NCBI GenBank assembly: GCA_026874595.1
Contig: CM049309.1
Span: 14,494,576-14,558,575, forward strand
Origin: Sipunculus nudus
Taxonomy: Eukaryota > Annelida > Sipuncula > Golfingiida > Sipunculidae
Length of the DNA: 64,000 nucleotides
Direction of reading: 5' to 3'
Positions 1 through 11,800 of the stretch are shown here, piece after piece. The translations under genes were made by a program, and so were the position numbers. The notes under the pieces were generated by a model, which saw nothing but the letters and a program-made list of their open reading frames with translations, was not told the DNA's origin and searched no databases. Position 1 is the stretch's first letter; each line of letters begins with the position of its first letter.

Positions 1-882
1 TGTCATTGGCAAATTCCTACTGGAACAAGCTGTCAGAGGAAATCCCGCGCTCCGCAGTCTGTGGAAACAAAGTCCAAGGAACAAGAATATCACTAAGGCA
101 AGAGGATCCTCTTAAATAATAAAAAAAAAACATCGTTATCATCACCGTCCTAGCAAGAAAACAAAAGAAATGGCTAAAGCACTACTATGAACTCTTATAT
201 TTATAATACTCATATAGAGAGGTCAGTCTAATAACACTTCGTGCAACAGAATGTCTTCTTGTCATAAAACAGCTAGGTGATAATCCTGCCGTGGTAATTC
301 TCTAACACATCGATGCAATCTCTTGCGGCAAAGCTCATGGTAATGATGGCCTTACACTGGTCAGCTGATCAAACATGGAGAGGGACGGCTCCTAACAGAG
401 TTCCATAAACTCCTACAATACTGGAAGAATAAGGCTTTTCCTCAGGTCATACGATGTTGTAATATTTACCTTATACAATAACAAAAGTGACCTCAGCGAC
501 TGTAATAATGAGCAGGGGAAATCACTACTTACGATTGCTGGAAAGATCTTCAATTGAGTTGTCCCGGTCAGACTCCAGCCCCCAGCAGTACGTGTGTAAA
601 TAGGTAAATATGGATTCCGTGCCTGGCATTCCTCGGTTGATATGATCTCAGCCCGTTCCAAGAGAAATGCACGGAGCAAAGATAGTGCCTCCCATGACCC
701 CCCCCCCCCCCACCCCAAATGGCAACAAAAACTAAATAAACAATAAGTGTGGAAACTTATCACTATCGCAGTTTGAGGCAATTAATATTATATCATTTAT
801 CATATTCGAATTTCGCAATATTTGAGGCGAATAAAGTTCAGTTATTCAAAGTTAATTTTACCAACATATAATTCTCTTTTAA
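1..882. other. Unassigned intergenic DNA
   Basis: No gene is recognised here. There is a 14-nt C run at 698-711. The longest open frame, on the - strand at 413-781, crosses that C run and has no recognisable domain, so it is not called. Confidence 0.5.
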
Positions 883-1992
883 CCCAGTGGGCACCTTGAC
901 GTAAATTTGACGTCAAATATTGGTTGAGATTTGATCAAAATGTAAAACAATGTCATTTCAGATTTTATTTGATTGTATTTACTCTAGAAGTAGAATAAGG
1001 AAATAAGCAAATCAATTTTAAAAGGAATTATAATATATATATTAAATTTGGTCAATCTAATTGATGTTCATTTGACATCAAATTGATGTCGAGTTTTTGA
1101 CAAATTGATGTCAAATTGACGTCAAAGTGACATCAGTATTTTTTTGGTAAGAGTGCCTGCATGCTGTTCAGTATAGGGGAATCATGTTCATTTAACCTAA
1201 GATTCTCATAAGAAAGTGTAACCACATTTCCTTAATATTTTTTAATGATATAAATTATATGGGGATGATGTGATTCAAATAATGTGCAATTTATATACAG
1301 TCAGAAATTAATAATTATTGTAAATATTCAAATACGGTTATATTGCTGTAAAATGCATGCTGTAATTAAGGACATACTATCAACATCTTTATGATGTGAC
1401 GACACTGTCACCCCAGCAATAAAATACATTAAAAACTTAGGAAGCTTTGTTTTCCTGACAGAAGTTTGTATATTCAGTGAACAAAATAAAAATGGTAATA
1501 ATTATATCAATCAAGAATCTGGTAATTAAAAACTGTGCTATTATTTCCAAACGTGAAATTTATCCAGGAACCATTAATTAATTGCTGGACTGTACAGCAA
1601 CCACACTTGACCTGTGAACACTGCATTCCTCTCAGTGTGTCACTTGTCAAATGATCCCTTCAAGTGCACTTGTGTAACCCCTCCCCACCACCAGCAGCAC
1701 TGGGTTTGTCTTTGGTTTCTGCGTCCTTTGTGAGGCCAAAATTCTGGCGGGAAACATCAGCAGTGCAGCCAAAACAGTCAAATCGGCTAGACGTGTTCAA
1801 GCATTGTGAGTATATTTTTATTCTTCCTTCCTTCCTGCTTTAATACTTGAATTGTTATATAATGAAAAAATATTGGTAATTAAGTGGAGAGGTTTCCTAG
1901 CCAACAAGCCAGTCAGTCTGAAATGTATTTATAAGGATAATTAAATCAATCCATATATGTTTGTAGTCCATATATGTTTGTGTTTGAAATCA

Positions 1993-2045
<53 letters not shown>

Positions 2046-5000
2046 TGTATGAATAGCCATGCTGGTTCATTTTTTTTTAAAGATGGAATATATATATATA
2101 GTGTAGGAATATGTAAAATGAAGATTGAGGTTCGAATCTGACTTTCAAAACTGAACTTTTGCATATTTTTCTAATCACATACATAATATATATATGTCTA
2201 CGTGTGTTGTGTAAATAGAGGTATTTGTGTATATATATGTATTCAAATGTGTGTGTGACTGTGTGTGTGATTATATACTAAGTTTTCTGTACATGTAGTT
2301 GATCTGTCTTAGTGTCACATATCAGTGTGACTGGCTCCTGAGAAGCTGCCAGGGGGCATTACACCAACTCAAGCAAAGGAAGCCAAAGCCATTATTGTCT
2401 GACCTAGCCTGAACCTGCTGCATTCCTTAGGTTATACAACATGGCCTATACAGACCATACTATCCCCTCTCTTTCTCCCTCACCTCATTTATAAACTTGA
2501 GCCACAACAGTGCCAAGGTTGTCATGTTATGCCCTTATAAGCATATTCACTGAAGCCTTACTCTGTCCTAACAAAGTGCAATGTTGACATCATCCCTTAT
2601 TTCACCTTCATTAAATACTTTATAATGACATTAATGAAGCAAATGACCATGGCATTATATTCATGTTCATATGTTTAAAAATATGTTTATATATATATTT
2701 ATATAATGAATATTAATTTATGTATATTATATATTATTTTACCATAAGATTGTAAAAGAATTTTTATGAAATAACATTGGTAATTTTTTTAATAAGATTA
2801 TTCAATAAGAAGTTCAATAGAAAAGGTGGCAAAATTGAATATTAAAATAAAATGAATAAATAAAATATTAGGGAAAAATGAAAAAAAAAACTTAATAATA
2901 ATTTTGATGTACAGTACTACAAGCAGTACATAAAGTTGCAGTCGCTTGAAAATGTCAAATTTTTAAACTCCTTTATACAGGCAGCCATTTTGATGGGAAA
3001 AATTGTAGCCTTTTAAGGGAGAGGTCTTATAATAAAGCATTGAGCATGCAGGTATGGGAATCAGTTCTGGACTTGACATAGGATATTGCTGCTTTTAGGC
3101 CTGGCTGGTAAAGCGAGAAATATACAGACACTTTTATGAAAAAATTTGTAAAACAATTTTAAGTTACCATTTTTGAACATGTTTAAATAAATATTAGTAA
3201 TTTTAAGTGATAAAAAAGTACCAATGTAAAAAGTAAAAATGGGGCAAAAGTGTTTGAAAACTTTTTCAGTTATTTTATGTACTTGAAGCATTATATGCAT
3301 GCATAAAAGTTACAGTTAGCGATTAAAAGGGGTATATAATAATCAGTAAAATATATGTTATTAAAAAGTTAATAATTGAACAAATCATGATTTTCACTGA
3401 GCATTTACAAAAATGATAGTAAATACATAAGAAACCATTCCATGCTTAAGGGTGTCATTCACTGCTACTTAATTCCCATTAAAGTGGTCATCTAGAGGTA
3501 AAATATATTTAATATAACAAGCGATTTTAGTAAAAGTGCTTCACTCATGTTTATAATATGACATCCATGTTATTGTGATTATGACATTACTTATTACCAT
3601 TATTGTTTCATAAAATCTTAAAAGTAAATAAGTAAAAGCTTAAAAACCTGGTTGTGTCACTATTTAAGTTTGGAATATTTAGTGGCTATGTTGAGTTCTG
3701 AATAGAAAACCAGTAAGCTGTTGGAGCTCCATACAGAATATGCACACAGTGACATATACTGATACATAAATACAAGTGGCCAAATGCATACGTGTCTAAA
3801 AATAACAACAGGCCACGAGTCCTGGTGCACAGCTGAATTTTCCTATTATATTAATTTACCAAATCCTACCATACTGAAAAGAGGATTGTCTTTTTTATAT
3901 TGTTATAACTCAGGATTTACTATACATATAAGAGAACTTTAATTTTTTTAATTAAATCTTATTTTTTTATATCCAAACTTTCTTTAATGTATATTTAAAA
4001 CAAAATATTGCCATATCCTATTAAAAGTTGGTTTATTCTGCCTAATATGGCATCATAGTTAATTTCCATTAATCTGATATTGTATTTACTTATCAAGAGG
4101 GTATAAATAGTAATATTTTGGTTGTTGACTTTGCTTGCACACTCAACATATAGGCAAAAAGTGCAATATAGCAGTGAACAAGTTAACTCATACAAAAATA
4201 CATGGTGGGCAGCGCATGGCTAGGATTTTACACTATTCAGCTCAGTTGGCAATGCAAATGAAATTTGCTACCCATGTGCAACTCAGGAGTATATATATAT
4301 TTTCTCGGAGGAGTGGGCAGTGTTTGTGGCATTATCATTTTTGCAATATACTTTTTGTTTACATTACATACATATTGACTGAATTTTTTTTATGTTTATA
4401 CCATGAAAAAGGCATATGTAACTGTTTACATTTAACCAAACAAAATGAAACTAAAGATGTATTGTCAAAAGAGTATGCTCCTTTTTTGCTATTCCTACTG
4501 GCTGAATTGAACATAAAGATTTAACCCTTCTATGCTGGTAATATGCTTTTAAGACAATGTTGTGTTTACATATTTGAGCTAAAAAAAAAAAACATAATTT
4601 GTCCCTTCTTTTGATATGATAATTAAAATACACCTTAGAATAATAAAGATGTTTCCTGCTATTGCAAAATTCCTGGTACATACTCGAGGCTTTTCTGAAT
4701 GCTTAAAAAAATCTCTATTCTTTTCAGATGGCAGCTGTAAATCTGAAGATCGGATTCCAGCTATCAAGTTTCATGGACACTGAAATCAAAATAAATCAGT
4801 TCCTACACTTGATATTCTTCTTGTTAGTTGATGTGTGTTAACACTAAAGGAGAAACATCTACAGGGTGAAATTTTAACATAACTTGACATTTACATGAAA
4901 TTAAATTGACTTTAAAGTGACCACAAATTTAGATCAAAATCTTGATGTCAAAACTTTTGACGTCAACTTGATCTGCAAACTAAGCCTGTTTTTGACATCA

Positions 5001-5143
5001 TTTTGACATCAATGTTTGACATCAATTTGATGCCTAAATTTTGACGTCAATTTGACTTTAAAATTAAACCTGTTTTTGACGTCATTTTGACATCAATGTT
5101 TGATGTCAATTTGATGTCTATTTAACATCAATTGCCCACTGGG
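883..5143. mobile_element. Large terminal-inverted-repeat element with TGACGTCA-rich arms
   Basis: The left end CCCAGTGGGCA (883-893) is the exact reverse complement of TGCCCACTGGG at 5133-5143. Just inside each end lies an arm of about 260-290 bp built from tandem variants of TTGACGTCAA and TTGACATCAA (883-1145 and about 4860-5143). The perfect palindrome TGACGTCA occurs at 908-915, 1117-1124, 4958-4965, 5042-5049 and 5077-5084. No transposase frame is visible between the arms, so the element would be non-autonomous. It could also be two copies of a shorter element in opposite orientation. A clear target-site duplication was not found. The interior (1146-4860) is AT-rich, holds a long AT microsatellite and shows no gene. 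Confidence 0.6.
1995..2043. repeat. (AT)n microsatellite
   Basis: Uninterrupted AT dinucleotides of about 49 bp, inside the large inverted-repeat element. Confidence 0.95.
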
Positions 5144-5639
5144 AAATATAGAGAACCATACTGATTAGATCCTTTGATGTTTTGATTGACTGAGCAAACT
5201 GACTGAGTAAATCATAGTAGCTGTATTATTACATAGGTTGTTATTCCAGTTTATGTTTTGACAGGTTAATTAATGCCATGTACGCCTCTAATGTCGATAT
5301 ATCAAAGGTATATTTAGTTAGTGAGTATAATGTGGAATAATTTTATAAAGATTAATGGCAAAATTTCATAAATGCTCCTGTTGCTTCAAGTTAGTAGAAC
5401 GACAATTCAGTATAAATGTCATCCAAGTAAAGGAAATATACCGGATCATTACAATTGCCTCCAGATTCAGTCATTTCAGACATAAAATAAACATGTTTGA
5501 CGATCATAAACGTATGATGGTGATGTTCAGATGTAATATTTTTATGAACAGTGAGAAAATATATTGTTAATGTTATTCCCAGCATAAATTATATTAAGTT
5601 CCATCAACCAAATTAACAAAGCACCTCACAAATATTTTT
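5144..5639. other. Unassigned DNA upstream of GPATCH4
   Basis: AT-rich sequence with only short chance frames of about 70 codons on both strands. No motif is recognised. Confidence 0.4.
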
Positions 5640-5838
5640 TCTGGCCAGACGTTGTGGTCCGCAAAATCTGGTCGCACACTTTTTAGCGCACTTCTTTAGC
5701 AGTTAAGGTAGGCAAAACTGCGTTCACGCATGACGCGTTTTAGGCAGGCCCAAGATTTACGGCGCCACCTGCCTTGCCAATCTGAAACTAAATTGTAAAG
5801 GCTGACTCGAGTGACTCGACACGTATGACAAGTTGAAC
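5640..5838 (+). promoter_or_regulatory. Probable GPATCH4 promoter and 5' UTR
   Basis: Base composition becomes visibly less AT-rich just before the first coding exon, with several CpG steps around 5690-5770. A three-codon upstream frame (ATG at 5825, TGA ending at 5836) stops two bases before the main ATG. No TATA box is obvious. The exact transcription start cannot be read from sequence alone. Confidence 0.45.
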
Positions 5839-5890
5839 ATGAACTCAAAATTCGCGAGGAATCAGCTGGAGAAGTGTGGTTGGACTGATG
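5839..5890 (+). CDS. GPATCH4: GPATCH4 exon 1
   Basis: Encodes MNSKFARNQLEKCGWTD plus the first base of a glycine codon. The donor is gatg|gtaaag. It is too short to stand out as an open reading frame and was found by extending the G-patch upstream of exon 2. Confidence 0.88.
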
Positions 5891-8800
5891 GTAAAGTTGT
5901 TTATTATATTATGGATAGTCTCTGAGATATAAAGAGTATTCTTTAATATTCTATTATGAGAATATGAAGGCTAGATTTTTAATTCATTTATTATCGCTCA
6001 CACGTGAATTTCAACATGCAAATGTCCATGTCGACCATATAGCCAACAGTATCCGAAGTGCTACCCAGTGTCCTGTAGTAGTACATTTGTACTACTACAA
6101 GACACTGGGCTGTACCAGTACAGGCCACTGTGCTACCCCTAATCTGGCCAATCATGGGGCTTCATGCCGGACTGTAGGCATAGGAGGAGCAGGGCTACAA
6201 GGGCAATTAGTGTGTCTGGGGCTGGTGCCAGACCTCAGATGATAAGTACACAGTGGTCAGCTGATTATCTGCTTTGTTATAACTGTATTATTAATTAAGA
6301 TAACAACGACAATGGTATCTCTCTCTCCCCGGAGTACTTTGTATTGTGTAGCTTGTGGTGTTTTGAACGGTATCATTAATCAGTAATTTATATAATTTTA
6401 CAGGAAAAGGACTTGGAAAAAGTGAAAATGGAATGAAGGATGCCATTAAAGTGAAGATCAAACATGACACAGCAGGGGTTGGTAATAAATACTGTATTAT
6501 ATTAATTTTTAGCTCAGCTGACTATAAGTCATCTGAGCTATAGTCGAGGTCCATTGTCCGTCGTCCGTCTGTCCGTCCGTCTGGATGTCTGTCCGTAAGA
6601 CTGGCACGTTTCGACACCGTTCGACCTACGAATCTGAAATTCGGCATACAGTTAGATGTCCCCAAAATCTCCTACCATGCCAAAAATTGGGTCAATATGA
6701 CTTCGTTCCTTTGAGATATTAAGGAAAAACCTCAATTTTTTTAGCTCAGCTGACTATAAGTCATCTGAGCTATAGTCGTGGTCCATTGTCCGTCGTCCGT
6801 CCGTCTGTCCGTCCGTCCGTCCGTCCGTCCGTCCGTCCGTCCGTCCGTAGATGTGGCACGTTTTGAAACCGTAAGACCTAGGAATCCAAAATTCAGCATA
6901 ATGTTAGATGTCCCCAAGATCTCCTACCAAGCCGAAAACTAGGTCTTTGCGACTTTGTTCCTTTGAGAAATTAAGGAAAAACCTCAATTTTTTATTAAAA
7001 TCCTGTTTTCACACTTCAGGACTGCCTAATATCAAAACCACTCATCTGTTTTTCCTCATATTTACCATAAATAATCCTCCCTATGGTTCCTATGTACATG
7101 CCAGAAATTGGGTCTGTATTATATAATTTAAAAAAGTTATGGGCCCAAACATAATGCATTTTGTAAATAATCAGGAAAAAAATTTGATCACTTAACACAA
7201 AACTTGTTAAAGCTAAGCACTTTTTTTCCAGTAATATAACTTTTATTAATCAAAATTAAATTGTATACCCAAAATTTGATGAAAATCTTTTAAATTTTTT
7301 TAAATATTAGCAAAAATAAAAAATTGGTACCTTAAACTTTGCCCAACTTTGACCATGGCACGTTTTTTTCCTGTAACTGCTGTGGATTTAATTTTCAAAG
7401 CATGTTTTTGTTAGCATTTCAACTGTTAACATTTAAAATTTGAAACCAGTTTATCAAAAACTGTAGATTTTATTCAAGTTTTCAAGCACCATGTCACATA
7501 TTGTTTACATCAGCCTAGTGTTATGCAGTTTGCTAGAGCTCAGCTCCCCAGCTTCAGCTCTAAGTTCCTTAAATTAGGCATACAGTAAGATGTCTCCAAA
7601 ATCCCCTACCATGCCAAGAATTTGGTCACCAGAACTTAATTCCTTCGAGATATTAATGAAAAACTTCATTTTTTCATTAAAAACCCTTTGTTACACTTCA
7701 GGACTGCCTAGTAACAAAACCACTGATATGACTTTGATCATATATAATATACATATTTTTCTATACATTCGCTATGCACATGCCAGAAATGATGTCAGTG
7801 TTGCGTAATTGTTTTAAGTTATGTGCCCAAACAAAATTGACTTTGTAAAAAATCAGGAAAAATATTTACTCAGGTTTCATGAAAATTATTGAAGCTAGAG
7901 AATTTTTTTTAAGTATATAACTTTGTTTAATTAAGATTCAATTGTATACCCAAAATTAGATCTGATTTTTGTTAATTTTATAAGTTATTAGCATAAACAT
8001 AAAATCAGTACCTGAAATTTTACCCAACTTTGACCATGGCACATTTTTTCCCTGTGAGTACTATTGATTTAATTTTCTCAGAATGTAAACAAAAGTATTT
8101 AATGTGTTTAAATCTAAAATTTGAAACTAAAAGGTTGAAAATTAGGCTAGTTATTGAATTTTATCTTGAGGGTCTATTGAAGTCACTTGCTTTGTTCCAG
8201 ATGCAGGTAGGCCACTCCAGGTCACTGGAAGTCAGCTATGCCAGGGTTCCTGATTTGTTTCAGTCACTGGGGGAGATCCCCTGCTGTGACAGGTGTACAA
8301 TTGTTCTCATATCACACCCCCTCCCCCCCCCCCCATGAATATATAAATATACATTTGTATGCATGATGTGGTGTTACATGACAAGATTGAGATTTATGAT
8401 GATGCAATTTAGAATTATGAATCAACGTTTATATTCAGAAATATATGTTATATTGGAAATGTTTACAAATTAAACTTAAAATAAAAAAAATGAGGATCTA
8501 ATACAAACATGTGTTCATTATTTTCGAGCCTCAGCAGAATTGGAGATCAGGCTTTGTTTGCCCTTAATGTTTATGCAAAAGTGTTGTTAATCCCATCTCT
8601 TCCCCCTCCCCCCCCCCCCCCCCCCCCCCGGCTGTCATTGATCCTTAGCACCTCACCGTCACCTGTGCACTGGGACATTAGTTATTATTGCAAATGTGTA
8701 CAATTTTTTTTCAATTTGAAAGATAATTGGATTAGAAAAAATTAAGATCTAATATTGAAACATATTCTTGCCCCAGGAGAATGGAACATAAAGTGATCAG

Positions 8801-11800
8801 CTCTTGTCTGTCCATCATCTCTCAATTATCATTAAATATATATACTAATTATGAAATTTTATTCTTTAAGCACTGTTGAAATAACTTTCATATGCTGTAT
8901 GTGTATGGATTTAAGCCATTAAAGTGTGAAATTTGAAAGCAACTTATGTATTCAGATGTGTAATATTGCAGATGAAAAACTTAAATATATTATCAGCTTT
9001 GTTTGTCTAACAGTCTGTCTGTCCTTTTTTAAATATTATGTAATTGTGAATGGACTATTTAATCCTGTAAGTATTGTTGAATTAAGTGGAAATCCTATAT
9101 GTATATACACTATGTTAATACAGAGATGTTGTAACTCCCATCATTCCAGCCCCCCCCCCCCCCCAACCTCCACCACCAGGTTCTTGCATCTGGGGACTGG
9201 AGACATCAGTTATATTTCAACTGTATACATTTTATAAAATAAAAATACATATATTTAATAATATATATTATGTAAAATAGATCCAATTGAGCAAATGTGT
9301 AAACTACTGAACTGTCAACAAACTATCAAAAAGCCAGCCAATGATCATGGTAATAATATACATCTTATGTTCACAAACTGTTCACATGCTTCAATTTTGA
9401 CATTAGAGAATGCATGGTTTGGTCACAAAATATTATTTGCAACAATTTCTCACTCATCAATACAAACCAATCATGTCAACCAGCCATGGCATATATTACC
9501 TTTTCATCTTAGACTTGATCTCCATTATTATTTTAGATTTTTACCTTCAAGGCCAACTTCAGCTGAGCACAGTGACCCATATTTATAGCACCATGTCTTG
9601 AATGTTTACATCAAGTCATTGGTTAACAGTGTTCCAGGCTGTTACATAACACCTTCACTCCTTGCCTACTGCTTCTGTGAGTGTCTGGGTCAGGCTGGGT
9701 CAGGCAGTAATTACCAGAGAGCCTTTCTCCTCTCTCTTTCCCTTTCTCTCTTTCTAGCTCTCTTTCTCTCTCTCTCTTTCTCTCTCTCTCATCCCTATGC
9801 CTCCCTTCTTCCCTCCACCCCATTATGTTGACAGGTACTATAAACCTAATTTATTAGATATATATGTTGATGCAATTAAGAAATGTGAATCAACTAAAAT
9901 ATTAACATATATATGTTATACTCTAAATGTATAGTTACATTTTCAAACCTGGAAAAAAAATGATGTTATAAAAAAGGGAATTAATGTAAAAATTGTTCAT
10001 AATTTCCTGGCTCAGAAGAATGGGAATTAAAATTATTTGCTTTGTTTCTCTAGCTTTCTTGCCTGTTTTAAATATTTAATAATTATGAATAAACTTTTTT
10101 TTCCTGTAAGCTCTGATTAATTAAATTTCATATCCTGTACGTATATGCAAGGGTATTGTAACTCCCACCATCCCCTTCCCCCACCCCACTAAGTCCTTGC
10201 TCCTTCGCACTGTCAACAATAGTGCTATTGCTATAGCATAAAATTTAATAATTTGAAGAAAATATATACAGAGAGACAGAGGCGTTGTAACTCCCATCGT
10301 AACCCCCCCCCCCTCCATCAAGTCCTTCCGCCTGTGGAGTGGGGATTTTATAGCAACTGTATATGTATCATAAAATAGAAAAAACAGTTTAATTAAAGTT
10401 TAAATTAAAAAAATTGGATCTCATTAGACAAATGTGTAAAATGTTGAACTGTCAACAGCCTGTCAAAAAGGTATCCAATTAAGTGCAAGGTCAGATCTTA
10501 AAATATTATTTGCAACAATTTCTTCAATCATATCAACCAACCATAGCCTATATTACCTCTTTCTCTCAGACTTTATCTACATTTCATAATATTTTAGATT
10601 TTAACCTTCCAGGTGTTTAAGTACTGTTGAATGCTCCCTCCCTCTCTCTCTATCTCCTTTTCTCTCTACATCCAACCCTCCGTGCTGCCCACACTGTTTC
10701 CTTCTCCGAACCCCATCCCAATGTCAGCCTCTGTAAACGAGAACAAGTTGAATCAGATATATTCATATTTTTATATATTGTATAAATGTTTGTTGCCTAT
10801 GTACGTGCCAGAAATTATGTCAATATTGTGTAATATGTAGATGTGGTGGGCATCAATATAATGCACCTTGTCAAGACCTAAGAGATATCATGTCATACAG
10901 TCACAATTCATAAATCCACTCTTCAGCATAGTTAATAATAACATTATATATGTCAAATTGAAATCTTGCGGACTTCTATACACTATAGATCCTTCAACAA
11001 ATAGCCTTATCATCATTCTACCACTGCTTAGTGTACTGTCATTGCATTCATATTTGCTCAAATATATTGCTATTTTCAACAGCTCCCAAATAAATGAAAA
11101 ATAAACCACTATATTTACTCCATATTAATCCATCAGTCAGGTAATTTCATACATGATTTACTCACATATTACATTATATTCCTTTATAATAGCCCAATAG
11201 GTCCATGATATTCAAAAGGTTTGTAGACTAAATATAATATCACAATGGTGATACATTTATAGTTCAATCATGATCAGCTGAGCGCCGTGACCCATAGGTC
11301 CCTTGTATTAAAAATCTATTTTCACACTTCAGGACTGCCTAATATCAAAACCACTCATCTGGTTTTCTTCATTTTTACCATAAATATTCCTCTATATGGT
11401 TCCTATGTACATGCCAGAAATTAAGTCAGTATTATTTAATTTAAAAAAGTTATGGGCCCAAATATAATGGACTTTGTAAAAAAATGAGGAAAGATATTTT
11501 GTCACTTAAGACCAAAAGTGTTCAAGGTAGGAATTTTTTTTTCAGTAATACTACTTTAAATAATCAAAATTGAATTGTGTACCAAAAATTAGATCAAAAT
11601 CTGTTAAATTTTTTTAAATATTGGCAAAAATATAAAATTGGTACCTTAAATTTTGCCCAAGTTTGACCATGGCACGTTTTTTTCCTGTAACTGCTGTGGA
11701 TTTAATTTTCAAAGCATCTTTTTGTTACTATTTCAACTGTTAATACAAAAAATTTGAAACCAGTTGATCAAAAACTGTAGATTTTATTCAAGTTTTAAAG

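Larger units (their letters stand above)
6506..9580 (+). mobile_element. Family 2 Helentron-like non-autonomous element, copy A (3' end truncated)
   Basis: It begins TTTTTAGCTCAGCTGAC with a hairpin (TAGCTCAG 6510-6517 against CTGAGCTA 6533-6540). The start is duplicated: a second copy of the hairpin lies at 6742-6772. A CCGT/CTGT tract follows, then two diverged tandem units of about 685 bp (from about 6885 and 7570), then blocks with C runs. The 3' signal TCAGCTGAGC appears near 9559, but the last bases differ from the other copies. It has no coding capacity; the 72-codon frames that recur in the units come from the repeat. Confidence 0.6.

Noticed and set aside
413-781. 122-codon frame on the - strand
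   Set aside because: It crosses a poly(C)/poly(G) run, has no recognisable domain, and lies in unassigned repeat-rich DNA.
4135-4524. 129-codon frame on the + strand
   Set aside because: Composition is that of AT-rich non-coding DNA, with no domain, and it lies inside the inverted-repeat element.
6908-7808. Recurring 72-codon frames beginning MSPRSPTKPK or MSPKSPTMP
   Set aside because: They recur in each family 2 unit (also 11904, 53551, 54234), show no conserved domain, and reflect the repeat.
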